The notes under the pieces: model-generated
Told to the model about the DNA's origin: nothing
Database searches by the model: none
Seen by the model: the letters and a program-made list of their open reading frames with translations, nothing else
Made by a program: the position numbers and the translations under genes
Part shown: positions 20,953 to 32,020 of the stretch, piece by piece
How positions within the stretch are numbered: position 1 is the first letter of the stretch
Layout of the letters: every line of letters begins with the position of its first letter
Origin: Poronia punctata
Taxonomy: Eukaryota > Ascomycota > Sordariomycetes > Xylariales > Xylariaceae
Length of the DNA stretch: 64,000 bases
Reading direction: 5' to 3'
NCBI GenBank assembly: GCA_022579005.1
Contig: MU401569.1
Coordinates: 55,826-119,825, forward strand

Positions 20953-21427
20953 TATTGCGAGGCCGTTATGATGGACTTTGAGTTGAATAGCAAAGGCAGT
21001 AGACGATGAACTAGTGATGATTTATGGAATGCGGTTAGATGAGCAAAGTTAAAATGGGTTTAAGAGGTAGAAGGACGTTGGTTATATAGAGTGAAATTAT
21101 CGTAAAGAAGTCAGAAGGAGATGCTGGCAAACATTTAGTCACAGTCAAAACTTATGGCGGTCCGATTCTGAGCGCGCACAGTTGTAATCATTCTGACTAA
21201 GTGGTATAGAAGATTGACCAAGTTTTGTGCTTGTTTGTCTGATCTCCGTCACTCGTGGCAATCACAGTAGTGAGTGTAGCCTTGTCGAGAGTCAAAATCA
21301 TAACAATTTGCCTGTGACGCGTAACTTTCCAGTGACAACCAGGGCTTATGTCTCCGCGTTAGACAAGGTCAGATCTCATCCCATGGTGCTGAATTAGGGG
21401 TCTGTTCAGCATCATCGAGTCCTTTTT
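20953..21427. other. Intergenic, no gene seen
   Basis: Upstream region of the 370-residue gene and downstream region of the Ecm33-like gene (both on the minus strand). No distinctive sequence seen. Confidence 0.6.
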
Positions 21428-23220
21428 TCAAACGCTTGACCAACTGTGTTTTCTGTCTCGGCCTTGGTCTGACGACCATTTACCCCCGCGCCCCGACTTA
21501 TGGTCCACGTCGAAATATCGTTGACTAGTTATGTGCGATGGCAACTCAGGAGTCCGGACAGCCAATTCCCTTATATGATTATCGGGTATTTCCGTAGGCG
21601 GCACATGCATCTCATATATCGCGCCACTGGTGGGTATCTCACGCACGACCGTATCCATGTTGACTTCGTGGCGTCCACTCAGGTCCGGAGATTTCACATC
21701 GGGCTCCGTGGTTGCCATATTAGACGGTGTTTTTGGCTGATAATTTCGACGGATGTAGAACAAGACGCCGGCGATAATGCTGATAACGGCAAAGATACCA
21801 ACGCCCACGCCGATGCCAATCTGCGTGCCTTCAGTCAGACCGGATGAAGCCGAATCAGTTGAGTTATTGATTCCACTGCAGTAGAGATTGTTGATGAGCT
21901 TGTCGCGGTGCTGGGATACCAATTTGGAACAGTCAAAATCGCTGTTCCGTGGCTCGATCGTTACATTTGTGACTGACTTGAGATTCGGGAAGATATTTGG
22001 CCCCGAGTTCCTTTAAATTCAGATCAGCTAAAACTTGGAAACTAGCACACCTGACAAGAGGTCGACGTACGTATCGAAGTGGCCACGTAAATGGATATTC
22101 TTGGCCCGTTCTAGACCGGGGAAGGAAGGCAAGTCACTGTCGAGGTTATCCATCACCTTCAAATCCCCCTTCACAATAGAGAGCCCATCCATCTTTACAG
22201 TGGTATTCGTGTTGTTGACAACCTCGACGTCTTTGTCGACAGTAGAGAGCCCATCCATCTTTATAGTGATATTGGTGTTGTTGATAATCTCGACGTCTTT
22301 GTCGACAGTGTCGAGAATGCTGAAGACTTCTGTAATCCCGACATTGTTGAGAATCTTGACGCTTCTGGCGTTTTGCACATTCCCAACATAAAATGAGGAA
22401 GTATCCTCCTCATCCGCCCCAAGTAGTATTACTTCATCATACGAATCTTCATCTTTTACTAGACCCTCGATCAATAAAGAGCCTTTGATAGTGAGTGACG
22501 ATGGTGTCGTGGCAGACGAAGGGAGGTAATTAAAGGTATAGGCGCGCCCTTGACCTTTGATTTCCAGGTCAGTAATCGATGTTAAATTAGAAAGGAGCCC
22601 GTGTATGTCAAGATCCCCGCCGCGGTGATGGAAGGTGAACCGATCGAGGTTGGTGGGAGGCTTGAGAAGAACAAATTGGGGATTATCAATTTCCAAAGTC
22701 TGGAAACCTGTCAAGTTGTAAGTCCCTTCAAAATAATCATCGCCGTTGCCGAGCAGGATGAGGCTCCCAGAGATGTCAAAATCATCGCCAAGATCTATTG
22801 TCTCGAGGGCTGATGCGCCCGTTCTGATGAAGTCATGGACGGCTGTAAGCCGCGGTAGCAAGATTTCTGTCAGCTTCTCTGCCCCTTCCACCTCGAAGCT
22901 GGACAAATACTCAAGCCGGGGGAAGCTCAACGACTCAAGGTCAGGAGAGTCGGCAACCAAAATATCCACGATATCAGTGTTTTTTGTGAAATTCAGGGAT
23001 CTTTCTGCGTGGATTACATTGAGGATTTGCCAGCAATGCCCATGCGTATTATACGCCTCGTCAATGTCCGCTTGGGTGGTCACATTGACCACCCCCTTTT
23101 TGGTCTGATCTTCGCCTGAGCATAGGGCTATCATGATATGAATATAAGCCTAGGTTCAGGTGTTGTTGACAAATGTTATTAGGTCTGGAGATAGGCAACT
23201 TACACAGTGACATATTTCAT
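21428..23220 (-). CDS. Ecm33/SPS2-like L-domain membrane protein
   Basis: Extracellular receptor-L-domain (Ecm33-like) protein with a C-terminal membrane anchor. Proposed exons on the minus strand: 23220-23206, 23149-22056 and 22010-21428, giving about 563 residues. Exon 1 is inferred. It supplies a start and, joined to exon 2, gives MKYVTAYIHIMIALCSG, a plausible signal peptide; without it the frame starts at 23134 with a poor one. The body has repeated 'LESLSFPRLEYLSSFEV' and 'NLTSITDLEIKG' strands and many N-glycosylation sites. Cys pairs lie at 'HCWQIL' and 'DFDCSKL'. After 'SSGLTEGTQIGIGVGVGIF' comes one transmembrane helix, a basic stop (YIRRNYQPK) and a cytoplasmic tail of about 110 residues, so this is not a GPI-anchored form. 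The 45-nt intron has a weak GTCAGG donor. A 66-nt segment is tandemly duplicated (22177-22308). Confidence 0.78.
22177..22308. repeat. 66-bp in-frame tandem duplication
   Basis: Two copies (22177-22242 and 22243-22308) differ at a handful of positions and add 22 residues each ('KDVEVVNNTNTTVKMDGLS' type) to the L-domain protein. The size fits one repeat of the leucine-rich solenoid. Confidence 0.85.
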
Positions 23221-24772
23221 TAACAGGGAACACCTCTAACGATGGGAACTCTGTAGAAGTGGATTTATTGGGTATCGGGTATAAGGTGTCAGGTATTAGA
23301 ATTTCCGCAAAAGAAAGTACCAGATATATTGACTAGTGCGGGAGAGTTGGACCGTTTGTTGCACTTCAGGCGATCACCGCAATTTTCCTTTCGCCAAGTC
23401 GAAAGACACGGACAGATGCTGGAGCATCGGTGTAAGACTTCCAGTTGCCCACGCCTTTGGGGCCCAACCCTTACTTATTTCAACAATGACCTGCAACAGC
23501 CTTACCTCCATTTACTCCTTCATCGGGCTTCCTAATGTAGATCTGCGCATACGAGGTCTGAGCAAACGATTGCAACATCGACGATGCATTCGATGCCACT
23601 CTACCTCGTAACGATCAACGGACTGTAAAAAAGATCCGGACCTCAGCGCCGGTGCAGGACAGTCCCGCCAGCTGAAGGTTGTAAGGTGGTATAGAACCTT
23701 GTTGATCGGTGAAGGGAAATTGCCGATTCGAGGTATTCGTCCTATTCATGTTACCGCACTTGTGGGGGGAAGGCGCAGCTGGATTCATACATTGGTGTTT
23801 GGGGGCACCTGCAAGCCACGTCAAACACACTGCGGGGACTGGTCCTTTGGACATCTCGATAATGTAACATGATGAATGCTACTAGTTATATCATTCGCAG
23901 ACGCCATACCTACTAGGTAAGGTATGGGATGTATAAAGTGAAGGCAGGGACGGCAGCAATGAAAATGAAAGGGGTCAACAATATCTTGGCAATGTCACCG
24001 TCGCACAAACCCCCTTCCTCCAACCAAATAACAACATTACCTAATATCAGATTTGTCAGTTTCGTACGTGTACAATGCACTTTGCCTCTAAGCTGCTTTG
24101 CAACCCGGTTACACCCGCCGCACGCAAGGCTGACAGGTTCTCATCACTGAGCTATCTGGAGTAGACGCAGATCAATGTCCTCTTTCCGTCACCGGCGACT
24201 TTCATTCCCCACTTATACAGACGCAGTATCTTCTTGATTCCCTGCATCATTGTATAAATGGGGGAGCAGGTCAGCCGTGACGGAAAGAGATTGTGAGATG
24301 GTTCGTCTCTGCCAGTAGATGCTTTATATAATCCACGGGCAGGTAAAACATCAAATAACATCGGGCACTCTCTCTCCTGTTTGGATTTGGCGTGTTCGTC
24401 TGTGTCCGTTCCATCACATCTGTAAGTGTATACGCAATAGTTATGTAGTACCAACTGCATTTTAAAGCCGGACATCTTGTTGAGTGGTGTTTATGAATGT
24501 GTCTCCTCTAATGAAGAAAAGGGAACCCGAACAACAGGCTTCAACTTCCGGGTTTGAAAGACGCGATGTAATAAGAAATCCAGTGTTATGGGTTTAAGTA
24601 CATATTTTGGTTAGTTGCAATTAATTCCACTCTTAATACTCATAAATATTCTCTTAGACGAGCCCTAATGCGTCATAGTTGCGCCCGCCATCACAGAACG
24701 CCGTAGATTCATCGACCCCGCTACCAAAGACCATTCAGGACTGATTCGGACCAGATCTCATCCCTTGGAAAA
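23221..24772. other. Intergenic, no gene seen
   Basis: 1.55 kb between divergent genes. A minus-strand frame of 79 codons (23615-23854) has no supporting features. A 13-bp inverted repeat (24180-24192 with 24277-24289) encloses a partly self-complementary interior. Pyrimidine-rich DNA precedes the next start. Confidence 0.6.
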
Positions 24773-25872
24773 ATGACTACACAATTGCAAAAGGCTAAGT
24801 TGGCCTTCATCGGCGGCGGTAATAGTAAGTTATTTCCCCTTAATGAAACCTGAAACCTGTATCTATTTTCAATATGCCACCTTTGTTTGAGAGCTCAGCT
24901 ATAGCTTCGGGAGCTTCACCCCAATATCCCACACCCACCCCTTTGGAGGGGAAGGGGTTCTATCCGAAAGAGGAATAAAGGAATCCCGGCACTGACAACG
25001 TAACGACATATAGTGGCCGCCGCCATCATCGGTGGACTCGCAGCCAAAGGGATTAACAAGCAGAACATCTGCGTCTCGGAGCCATGGGATGTCAACCGCA
25101 AGAAGATGGAGGACATCGGGGTGCGCACGACCGAGTCAAACGTCGACGCGTCAAAAGACGCCGATTTACTCGTCATAGCCGTCAAACCCCAGGTTACTAA
25201 AACTGTCTGCCAAGAGCTGGCCGCTGCTTGGGCCGACCGCTCGACTACGCCTCTGATCATCTCTATCGCTGCCGGTATTACCCTGCAGAGTCTGAAAGAC
25301 TGGCTGAAGCTTGCTGATGGACGCGTACCGCATATTGTGCGCGTCATGCCGAACACACCGGCCTTGGTGGGCGAGGGTGCGTCGGGTCTCTATGCGGACG
25401 ATAGCGTCTCTTCGGACGAAAAGGATCTTACTACCGCGCTTCTTGCTAGTATTAGCAAAGCTGCTGAGTGGGTGAACTCTGAGCATGAGCTCGACGTTGT
25501 TACGGGACTTTCTGGTATGTTTTAAAAGTAATCTTTTTCGTAACGTTATTCCCGCTAATGTCGTCTTTAGGATCTGGTCCTGCGTATTTCTTCGCCATGG
25601 TGGAACACTTGGTTGAGAGCGCGACGAAATTGGGCCTTTCCCATGAACAGGCTACTCGGTTGGCGAAGCAGACCTGTCTCGGCGCCGGCGTGATGTTAGC
25701 AAATTCTAGCGAGGAGCCGTCGCAGCTGCGGAAGAATGTGACAAGTCCCAATGGTACGACTGCTGCCGCGTTGGACAGCTTTGAGGCTTCTGGGTTCAAG
25801 GATATAGTGAATAAGGCCGTGAACGCGGCTACTAGCCGAAGTGAGGAGCTCGGAAAGACCTTGGCGGGGTGA
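24773..25872 (+). CDS. pro3: Pyrroline-5-carboxylate reductase
   Basis: Last step of proline synthesis: NAD(P)H-dependent reduction of pyrroline-5-carboxylate. Exons 24773-24824, 25014-25514 and 25571-25872 give 284 residues, the usual length. The first junction splits the Met codon of the nucleotide-binding loop (AFIGGGN-M-AAAIIGGL). Other family signatures are 'VKPQV', 'SIAAGI', 'VRVMPNTPALVGEG', 'VTGLSGSGPAYFF' and, near the end, 'TSPNGTTAAALDSFEASGF'. The first intron is 189 nt, the second 56 nt. Probably cytosolic, since no targeting sequence is seen. Confidence 0.96.
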
Positions 25873-26077
25873 AATGTGACTTCTTATTTACTACTGTTAC
25901 ATATCAATAAAACGCCAGGCATCTGAGTTCATTCACAATCCGGGAGGGTCAATAAAACATGTTGGAGCGTTATAGCCAAAGTTCGAACAAACAAACATCC
26001 TACATCTCGTCAGTTCCCAAAAATGCCCAATATCGAATCAATACCTAATTCCACTCTCAACCCCCTTTCCCCCTAAC

Positions 26078-26779
26078 CTAAGACAAAGCCTCAACATACT
26101 CCTCAAACTTCTCCGTCCTCGCACCCGCCAAATCCACATCGACGTACCCATGAACAGTATGCTTCTCAATCGAACTATCCCTATTCCCCGGCTGTCTCGG
26201 CGTCTTCGGCGAAAGCGCATAAGCGAATCTAGCCCCTTTATCATTCGGATCGAGTTCTCCCCCATCCGTCCACGTACTGAAACCACTACATAACGCAGTC
26301 AAAGTCCAATGCGTGGAATTGACCGACGAGCCTTTTTTCAGGATCGTGTATGTTGCGTTTGGGTATAGTATAGGAGGTGTGCGGGTGCTTTTTTTTTTTT
26401 TTTTTCTCCGTGTCAACAACTTTTTTCTTTTTTTAAGAAGAGGGGAGGGAGTGGTGTGGTTTACTTACTCTGCCCATCGGGAAGAAATCACCGTCGTATT
26501 CCCATTCGCCCAAGAAACAGCTAATGGGTTCTTGGTCATCTTCCCTCCCCATGCAATAGCTGCCCATCCGGCTTCTGCTTTGGGCGCTACGATTTGGAGG
26601 ATTGCGTCGAAGGGGGGCTCTTCTACGGCTGGGAGGGCGAGGCGGATGGTTAGGTTTGTGCCTGGGGCTTGGGTCTCCGAGTAGCAGACGGTTGGTTTGG
26701 GGTCGCAGTAGGTTGTTGAACCTGCGGTGATTAGGGAGGTGAGGGTGAGAGTGAGGAGGGTTGATAGGGGGTGATGCAT
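26078..26779 (-). CDS. Secreted AA8-type (CDH cytochrome) heme protein
   Basis: A stand-alone cytochrome domain like the N-terminal part of cellobiose dehydrogenase. Two exons on the minus strand, 26779-26469 and 26387-26078, give 206 residues. A signal peptide covers about residues 1-20, followed by CDPKPTVC. The heme Met is expected at residue 81 in 'WGGKMTKNPLAVSWANG' and the His ligand at about 183 in 'HTVHGYVDVDLA', both matching the family pattern. 'VNSTHWTLTALCSGF' supplies a Cys typical of the fold. The acceptor lies right after an A-rich tract read from a T19 run on the plus strand, so the junction rests mainly on frame (Glu codon start plus C gives Asp). No flavin dehydrogenase domain follows. 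It could serve as an extracellular electron carrier, for example for oxidative polysaccharide enzymes (inference). Confidence 0.82.
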
Positions 26780-28265
26780 TTTGATGGATACTTTTGATCT
26801 ATACTATTACTTGTAGAGAGGAAATGACGAGGTAAAACGTAGGGTTCCTAACCAAAGGACTCGCTCTGAGTCTGTCTTATAATGATTCTCGGGTAGTGAT
26901 GTGGTGGTTTTCATCGTATATGTTGAAGGGATTATATACCAACCTACTCAGCATGTGCCTAGGTTAGATATATACGGAGTCCTCATACATATACGCACCA
27001 GCCCCCGCCCCTGGACGCGGCCAATTCAAACATGATTCGTCCATGATCCCGTCTTTAATGTCACCTCTGAACAACACTGGTTGTTTTCCTTTCGGCTGAT
27101 TTGATATGATCCAGCATCCCAACCTCCAAACTTATAGTGAACGGGTTAGTAATGACTTTCATAAGAGTGCATTGAGTATGGGATATATATTGTTAACCAG
27201 TGAATCATGTTTCCCGTCACCGCTGTGGTAGTAGTCGGATCAATATGATTCCAGGCTAAATGCCAGCTACCTATCTTCCCTGACCAGAATAGGTTGTTCA
27301 TGTCGCCTTTCGACTTTCAAGGGAAATTTTATCTTCTTGTTCTACTTCAATCATGCTTAGTGGATAGAGAGTGAGGAGTGTTGTCTAGAAATGAATCACA
27401 GCGAGCAAGCAGTGTTTACTACAGTAGAAAAAGGTTATATGTGCGATTCTCGCCTAAGGACCGGTGGCTTTTTTGCGAGACGTATTGTTGCTATCGCCAG
27501 AAATATAGACGACGCGCTTTATTCTACGGGCCATTTGCAAAAGAATATATCCCAATTCTGCCTAAGGGGCTTCGGCTTCGTATTTTGTCGAACCTCAATA
27601 TGCAGATTTCAGATAGGAAGCCCCAAATCTCCATTCTTGGTGGCGATTTCCGGTGGTGTGCGAGGACTGCCTATTCGACTAATAATGCTCAGAAGAGTGG
27701 TGTACCAAGGGCATCGTGGTTATATGAAACGGCTTCGATGGGTAGAGGAGTCCAAGTTCTTAAGAAGACAAGGTAGACATCAAGTGCGCCTGAATCGCCG
27801 AATCGGCAACCTCTGCCAGTTCGTAGTTTTTCCTTTTCCAAATACCTCTATAAGAGCAGAGATAGTGAACATTGATCTCATAATTACATGATACCACCAT
27901 ATTGAGCCTTTGCTAGCTTGCTGTTGTGTTCGGTTGAGTGATGATAGGAGGCAGGCACTATGTGTATCACTTACACAGTATCAGTTCTGCTCAGGATATT
28001 GTAACCAATGAACCATCGTGAGGCCGCTTACACAGTACAAGAATTGTGGCTTGACACCGGTTAGTCATACCGAGCTTCCCCTCCACTCGATAACTCGCCT
28101 CCTAATCTATGTGGGGCCACAAGACAAAATTGTGGGGTTGGCATTTAAGTAAATTCAATCGACAGCAGCGACATTGCGAACTTATTCTTTTTTGATTTTC
28201 CCTTCGACAACCAACGAACGCAGTAATCCACACCATTAGAGAATATCTACTGGAAGACTGTCATC
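26780..28265. other. Intergenic, no convincing gene
   Basis: Upstream regions of the divergent AA8 and L10a genes. Two overlapping plus-strand frames (27378-27776 and 27391-27891) have no domain, signal or conservation clue and are probably chance. Confidence 0.55.
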
Positions 28266-29199
28266 ATGTCTAAAATCACAGTCGGTTAGTATACCGTTGC
28301 CAAATCATCCGTGGCGAAGGAAGGACGGACGAAAATGCTAACGATACCTCGCAAACAGCCGGAGTGCGTTCGCAGATCGAGGAGCTCCTCGAATACTCCC
28401 TCAACACCAAGAAGAGGAACTTCCTCGAGACCGTCGAGCTCCAGATCGGCCTCAAGAACTATGACCCTCGTACGAGACAGCCGGGAAATACTCGAAAGGA
28501 AATTCGTTCATTCTAATGTTGCGTGTAGAGCGTGATAAGCGTTTCAGCGGCACCATCAAGCTGCCCTCCATCCCCCGCCCCAACATGGCCATCTGGTAGG
28601 TCTATATCCGCCGCGAACAAGAAAAAAAAAAACATAGCAAAGGACGGAAAGTTGACGATTTGTGACTTTAAGCATCCTGGGTGACCAGCACGATATCGAT
28701 CGTGCCAAGCACGGCGGTGTTGATGCCATGTCGGCTGACGACTTGAAGAAGCTGAACAAGAACAAGAAGTTGATCAAGAAGCTCGCTCGCAAGTACGATG
28801 CCTTTGTCGCTTCCGAAACTCTGATCAAGCAGATTCCCCGTCTCTTGGGTCCCGGTCTGTCCAAGGGTAAGCATATATTCTATTTAAACACCTTTCTTTT
28901 TCATGTTCCTCAACTAATAAATCATTTTCTACACAGCCGGCAAGTTCCCTACCCCCGTCTCCCACGCCGATGACCTCACTGGCAAGATCAACGAGGTCAA
29001 GTCCACCATCAAGTTCCAGCTCAAGAAGGTTCTCTGCATGGGTGTCGCTGTCGGCAATGTTGGCATGACCCAGGAGGAGCTTGTTGCCAACATCATGTTG
29101 GCCATCAACTACCTCGTCTCCCTGCTGAAGAAGGGCTGGCAGAACGTTGGTAGCCTGACCATCAAGGCTACCATGTCTCCTCCCCGCCGCCTATACTAA
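28266..29199 (+). CDS. rpl1: 60S ribosomal protein L10a (uL1)
   Basis: Component of the L1 stalk of the large ribosomal subunit. Five exons, 28266-28284, 28359-28469, 28529-28595, 28673-28866 and 28937-29199, give 217 residues, exactly the family length. All junctions rebuild conserved sequence: [46 protein letters not shown] and [14 protein letters not shown]. The protein ends SPPRRLY. The gene is intron-dense, with four introns of 59-77 nt; the first comes after only 19 coding bases, as is usual for fungal ribosomal protein genes. Confidence 0.97.
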
Positions 29200-30705
29200 G
29201 CGCTTACCACAAGAGGATGGAGGATGTAGTACTGAAGCTTTGGATGATTTAGAGAAATATGTCTAGCCGCCATAGCGATCAGCGAGTCAATATAAACGAA
29301 CCTCCCTCGTCAAAAATTGCCATTTCTATGTGATATCTGTAGATTGAATTAATAGTAGCTTTTGACTATTCTGGTTTGAACTGGCTATCTCAATTGGACG
29401 TAGACTTGCACACAGGTATTGGCCCGCAGCTGGTCGTCATATTGCAGATTCGACGAGATGAGGAATTCGTGTTTGAGATCAGTACAAGCGGCATTCCATA
29501 TGCCGTAAGCAAAGCGACAGGGCGAACAGCAAGCGAAGCAGAAGTTTCGTTCTATGGACGCGCATGGCACGCAATGACGCCGAAGGGCGAAATCTTCAAC
29601 GAAAATTGTCCCAATGCACAACATCAGCAATGAATCCGAGCACAGTTTCAATTCAAATCCACAGATAACCTTTACACACACTTGACTTGCAAGCATCACG
29701 GAATCATCTACCTAATCTACAATCAAAAATACTAGTGGTCTCGAAATAATAAATGTACTAGGCACCCCACAGTCGCGAACCAAGAGGAATCGGCGTCGGC
29801 GGCTGATTAGGAAGAGTGCCTTGCTGTTGTGGTCTGATGGAGGAGGCCGGGAACGGAAGAAAACTCATTAAAGAAGAATAATCCTCAGCAAGCCGCATTG
29901 TAGCGGAGCCTTCTTTTTGTAGTAAATAAAACTATAACATTTGACGATGTTTAGATTTACTCCTAACTGATGATGAGGAAAAAAAAAGAAAGGAAGAGGA
30001 AGAGAATAGAGGATTGGGGAAGGGAGAAATTTATAGATGGGTTGGGTGGGGCGGGGATGTGGCTGATTGGTGTTCGGGTAGGCGGTCAGGGTTAGGTTTG
30101 GTTTGGTAGTGGGGGACGAGGTTGAAAAATTTTGTCAGGGCGAAGTGGCTGGTAGGGAAAGTGCTTGTTGTGGCTGGGAAGGCACAATCAATGGCTACGT
30201 TGGGACGTCAGTGAGAACGAGGTCGAATGGAAATTGATATACGTGTAACAAGGGCTATTTGGTCTAGGTACAATCGATTGTACACCTTGGGTGATTCAAA
30301 TGTCAAATTTCTCGTGTTCTTGTTAATCGTAGCTTCTAAATTGGCCAATGAGTTAATTGTATCTTAAAGCTCTGGATCCGTCTCCTCATCCTCATGTTGC
30401 GGTTGGTCCTTGTAGGTTGGTTTATACTTCCATATCTCCTAACAACAGAGGACTTTGGAAAAGCTAAGTGCGTGGGTTGCCAGAATGCTTTGTTTTGGCT
30501 AGAGGATAGCTAACTCAAGCTTCTTATTTCTTCCCATGCTAACGTCTCATCTATGCCTACATAACACTCTATGACATGACAGCCCCGGTATACATCCGCA
30601 GATACATATACCCGTAGTCGTCCAAACTCTTGCCATCGTCGTCATGGACTTAAAACTCGACTTTTCATTATCGTTATCATTACCACTCATCACCATTAGG
30701 TACAT
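29200..30705. other. Intergenic with one possible tiny gene
   Basis: 1.5 kb between the L10a and NADH pyrophosphatase genes, which converge. Apart from the 46-codon candidate at 29758-29898, nothing coding is supported. G-rich DNA lies around 30000-30180. Confidence 0.55.
29758..29898 (-). CDS. Candidate 46-residue protein
   Basis: A short open frame starting MRLAEDYSSLMSFLPFPASS and ending PIPLGSRLWGA. The Pro/Gln-rich middle (QQQ, PPTPIP) and tidy C-terminus look non-random, and a long pyrimidine-rich leader (plus-strand purines at 29975-30030) lies upstream. There is no known family I can name and no signal peptide. A chance frame is quite possible. Confidence 0.3.
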   Translation of the reverse strand: MRLAEDYSSLMSFLPFPASSIRPQQQGTLPNQPPTPIPLGSRLWGA

Positions 30706-32020
30706 CTACATCTTAGGCGACGCAGCCAAGTAACCCTCGACAACAGCAGCCATCAGTCTGTTAGCGATAGCAGTTTGTGGCGGGATGCGCAGCTTTTTCT
30801 GTTCCTCCTCGGACAATTTCTCGCCAAATGCGAGGGGGTCGGCTTTCATCGCCTCCCGGACCTCGTCAAACGTATACCACTTTGCGTCTTCGAGCTCGGG
30901 ATCGTTTCCGAGATTAATCTGCTCTCCATCGGGTATAGCTTGACCGATAGCACCGATCATGAGATTGGCAGGGTAAGGCCAAGGCTGCGAACTATGAATG
31001 ACAACGCGACCGACGCGCACCCCACTCTCTTCCCACGTCTCGCGACGCACCGCTTCCTCGATGGACTCGCCGGGCTCCAGGAACCCGGCTAGCGTGCTGT
31101 ACCAGCCGGGCGGATATCGCTTGCCGCGGCCGAGAAGCAGCTTCGTCCCGTCGGCCGACACGATCGCCATGATCACTGTCGGATCCGTTCTCGGGAAGCT
31201 GAGGTTGCTGATGCCGTGGCGTGTTGGGCAGTCCGCACGCTTCTGTGGTTCGCCCCGATCTTGAACGCCTGCCATGTCCGTTGGCGGGCACACTCGCTTC
31301 GTACCTGCATTAATGGACATGGTGCGCTCGCCGCAACCGGCGCAGAATGGATTCCGCGCGTTCCAGTCCAGAAGGGCGCGAGCCTGTGCGTAGATGGCGG
31401 CTGTTTGTAATTAAATCAGTACTTTATTGCCAATAGTGATGTGGGATTTTTATAAGAAAAGGGTTGGATAATCAGAGGTGGTATTTACCTTCAGGGGCAT
31501 TTAAAGTGAGGAGTCTAGCACCCGGAATAAACGACACGCCCTCCTTAGCCTTAACAGCGTCGATGACGGTCTTGGCCCTCTCAGCAATGGTTCCCTTGGG
31601 TGTCACATCGACGGCAAAGTAAGGCCGGCCCTTATAATCGCGGTATTCAAAACCGGGCACCTTTTCGTCTAGACCGAGGAACAAGATAGTAGGCTGCGTA
31701 ATGCCAGAATCGAAGTTTCGGATATGCTCCTCCTCAGATGCAGCGAAAGGCTCGGGTCCAGTCAGGGGCACGACATCATCGCTACTGACATAGGCAAGCG
31801 TAGTGGTGTTCTTGGCGAGCGGCGAGTAGTCGTCCAACAGCAAAAAGGCGGACTTGGGATAAGCGAAGGCGGCGTTCAGAAAGGCATGGTCTCCGCGTAG
31901 AAACGACACCCGGTTTAGAGGGCTGCCGGAGAAGTAGTTGGTAACCTCGCGGCCGAACTTGCGCGACAACATCGAGTCGTCTGCTAAGAGGATCGGGAGG
32001 TCTGGAATTGCTGTGCTCAT
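30706..32020 (-). CDS. npy1: NADH pyrophosphatase (Nudix hydrolase)
   Basis: Cleaves NADH to NMNH and AMP; in yeast the enzyme is peroxisomal. Exons on the minus strand, 32020-31489 and 31400-30706, give 408 residues. The zinc-ribbon Cys are at 197/200 (CAGC) and about 215 and 235. The family strand SFPRTDP follows. The Nudix box GFLEPGESIEEAVRRETWEESGV spans about 283-305 and fits GX5EX7REUXEEXGU. The NADH-specific SQPWPYP motif lies directly after it, which separates this enzyme from other Nudix hydrolases. The C-terminal tripeptide is PKM, so a classical SKL-type peroxisome signal is not evident. The divergent neighbour is the PQ-loop transporter. Confidence 0.95.

Noticed and set aside
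23615..23854. 79-codon minus-strand frame with a weakly hydrophobic start
   Set aside because: No clear signal peptide cleavage, no family resemblance and no splice context.
27378..27891. Two overlapping plus-strand frames of 132 and 166 codons
   Set aside because: Overlapping frames with unusual amino-acid composition, no domain and no promoter or terminator context.
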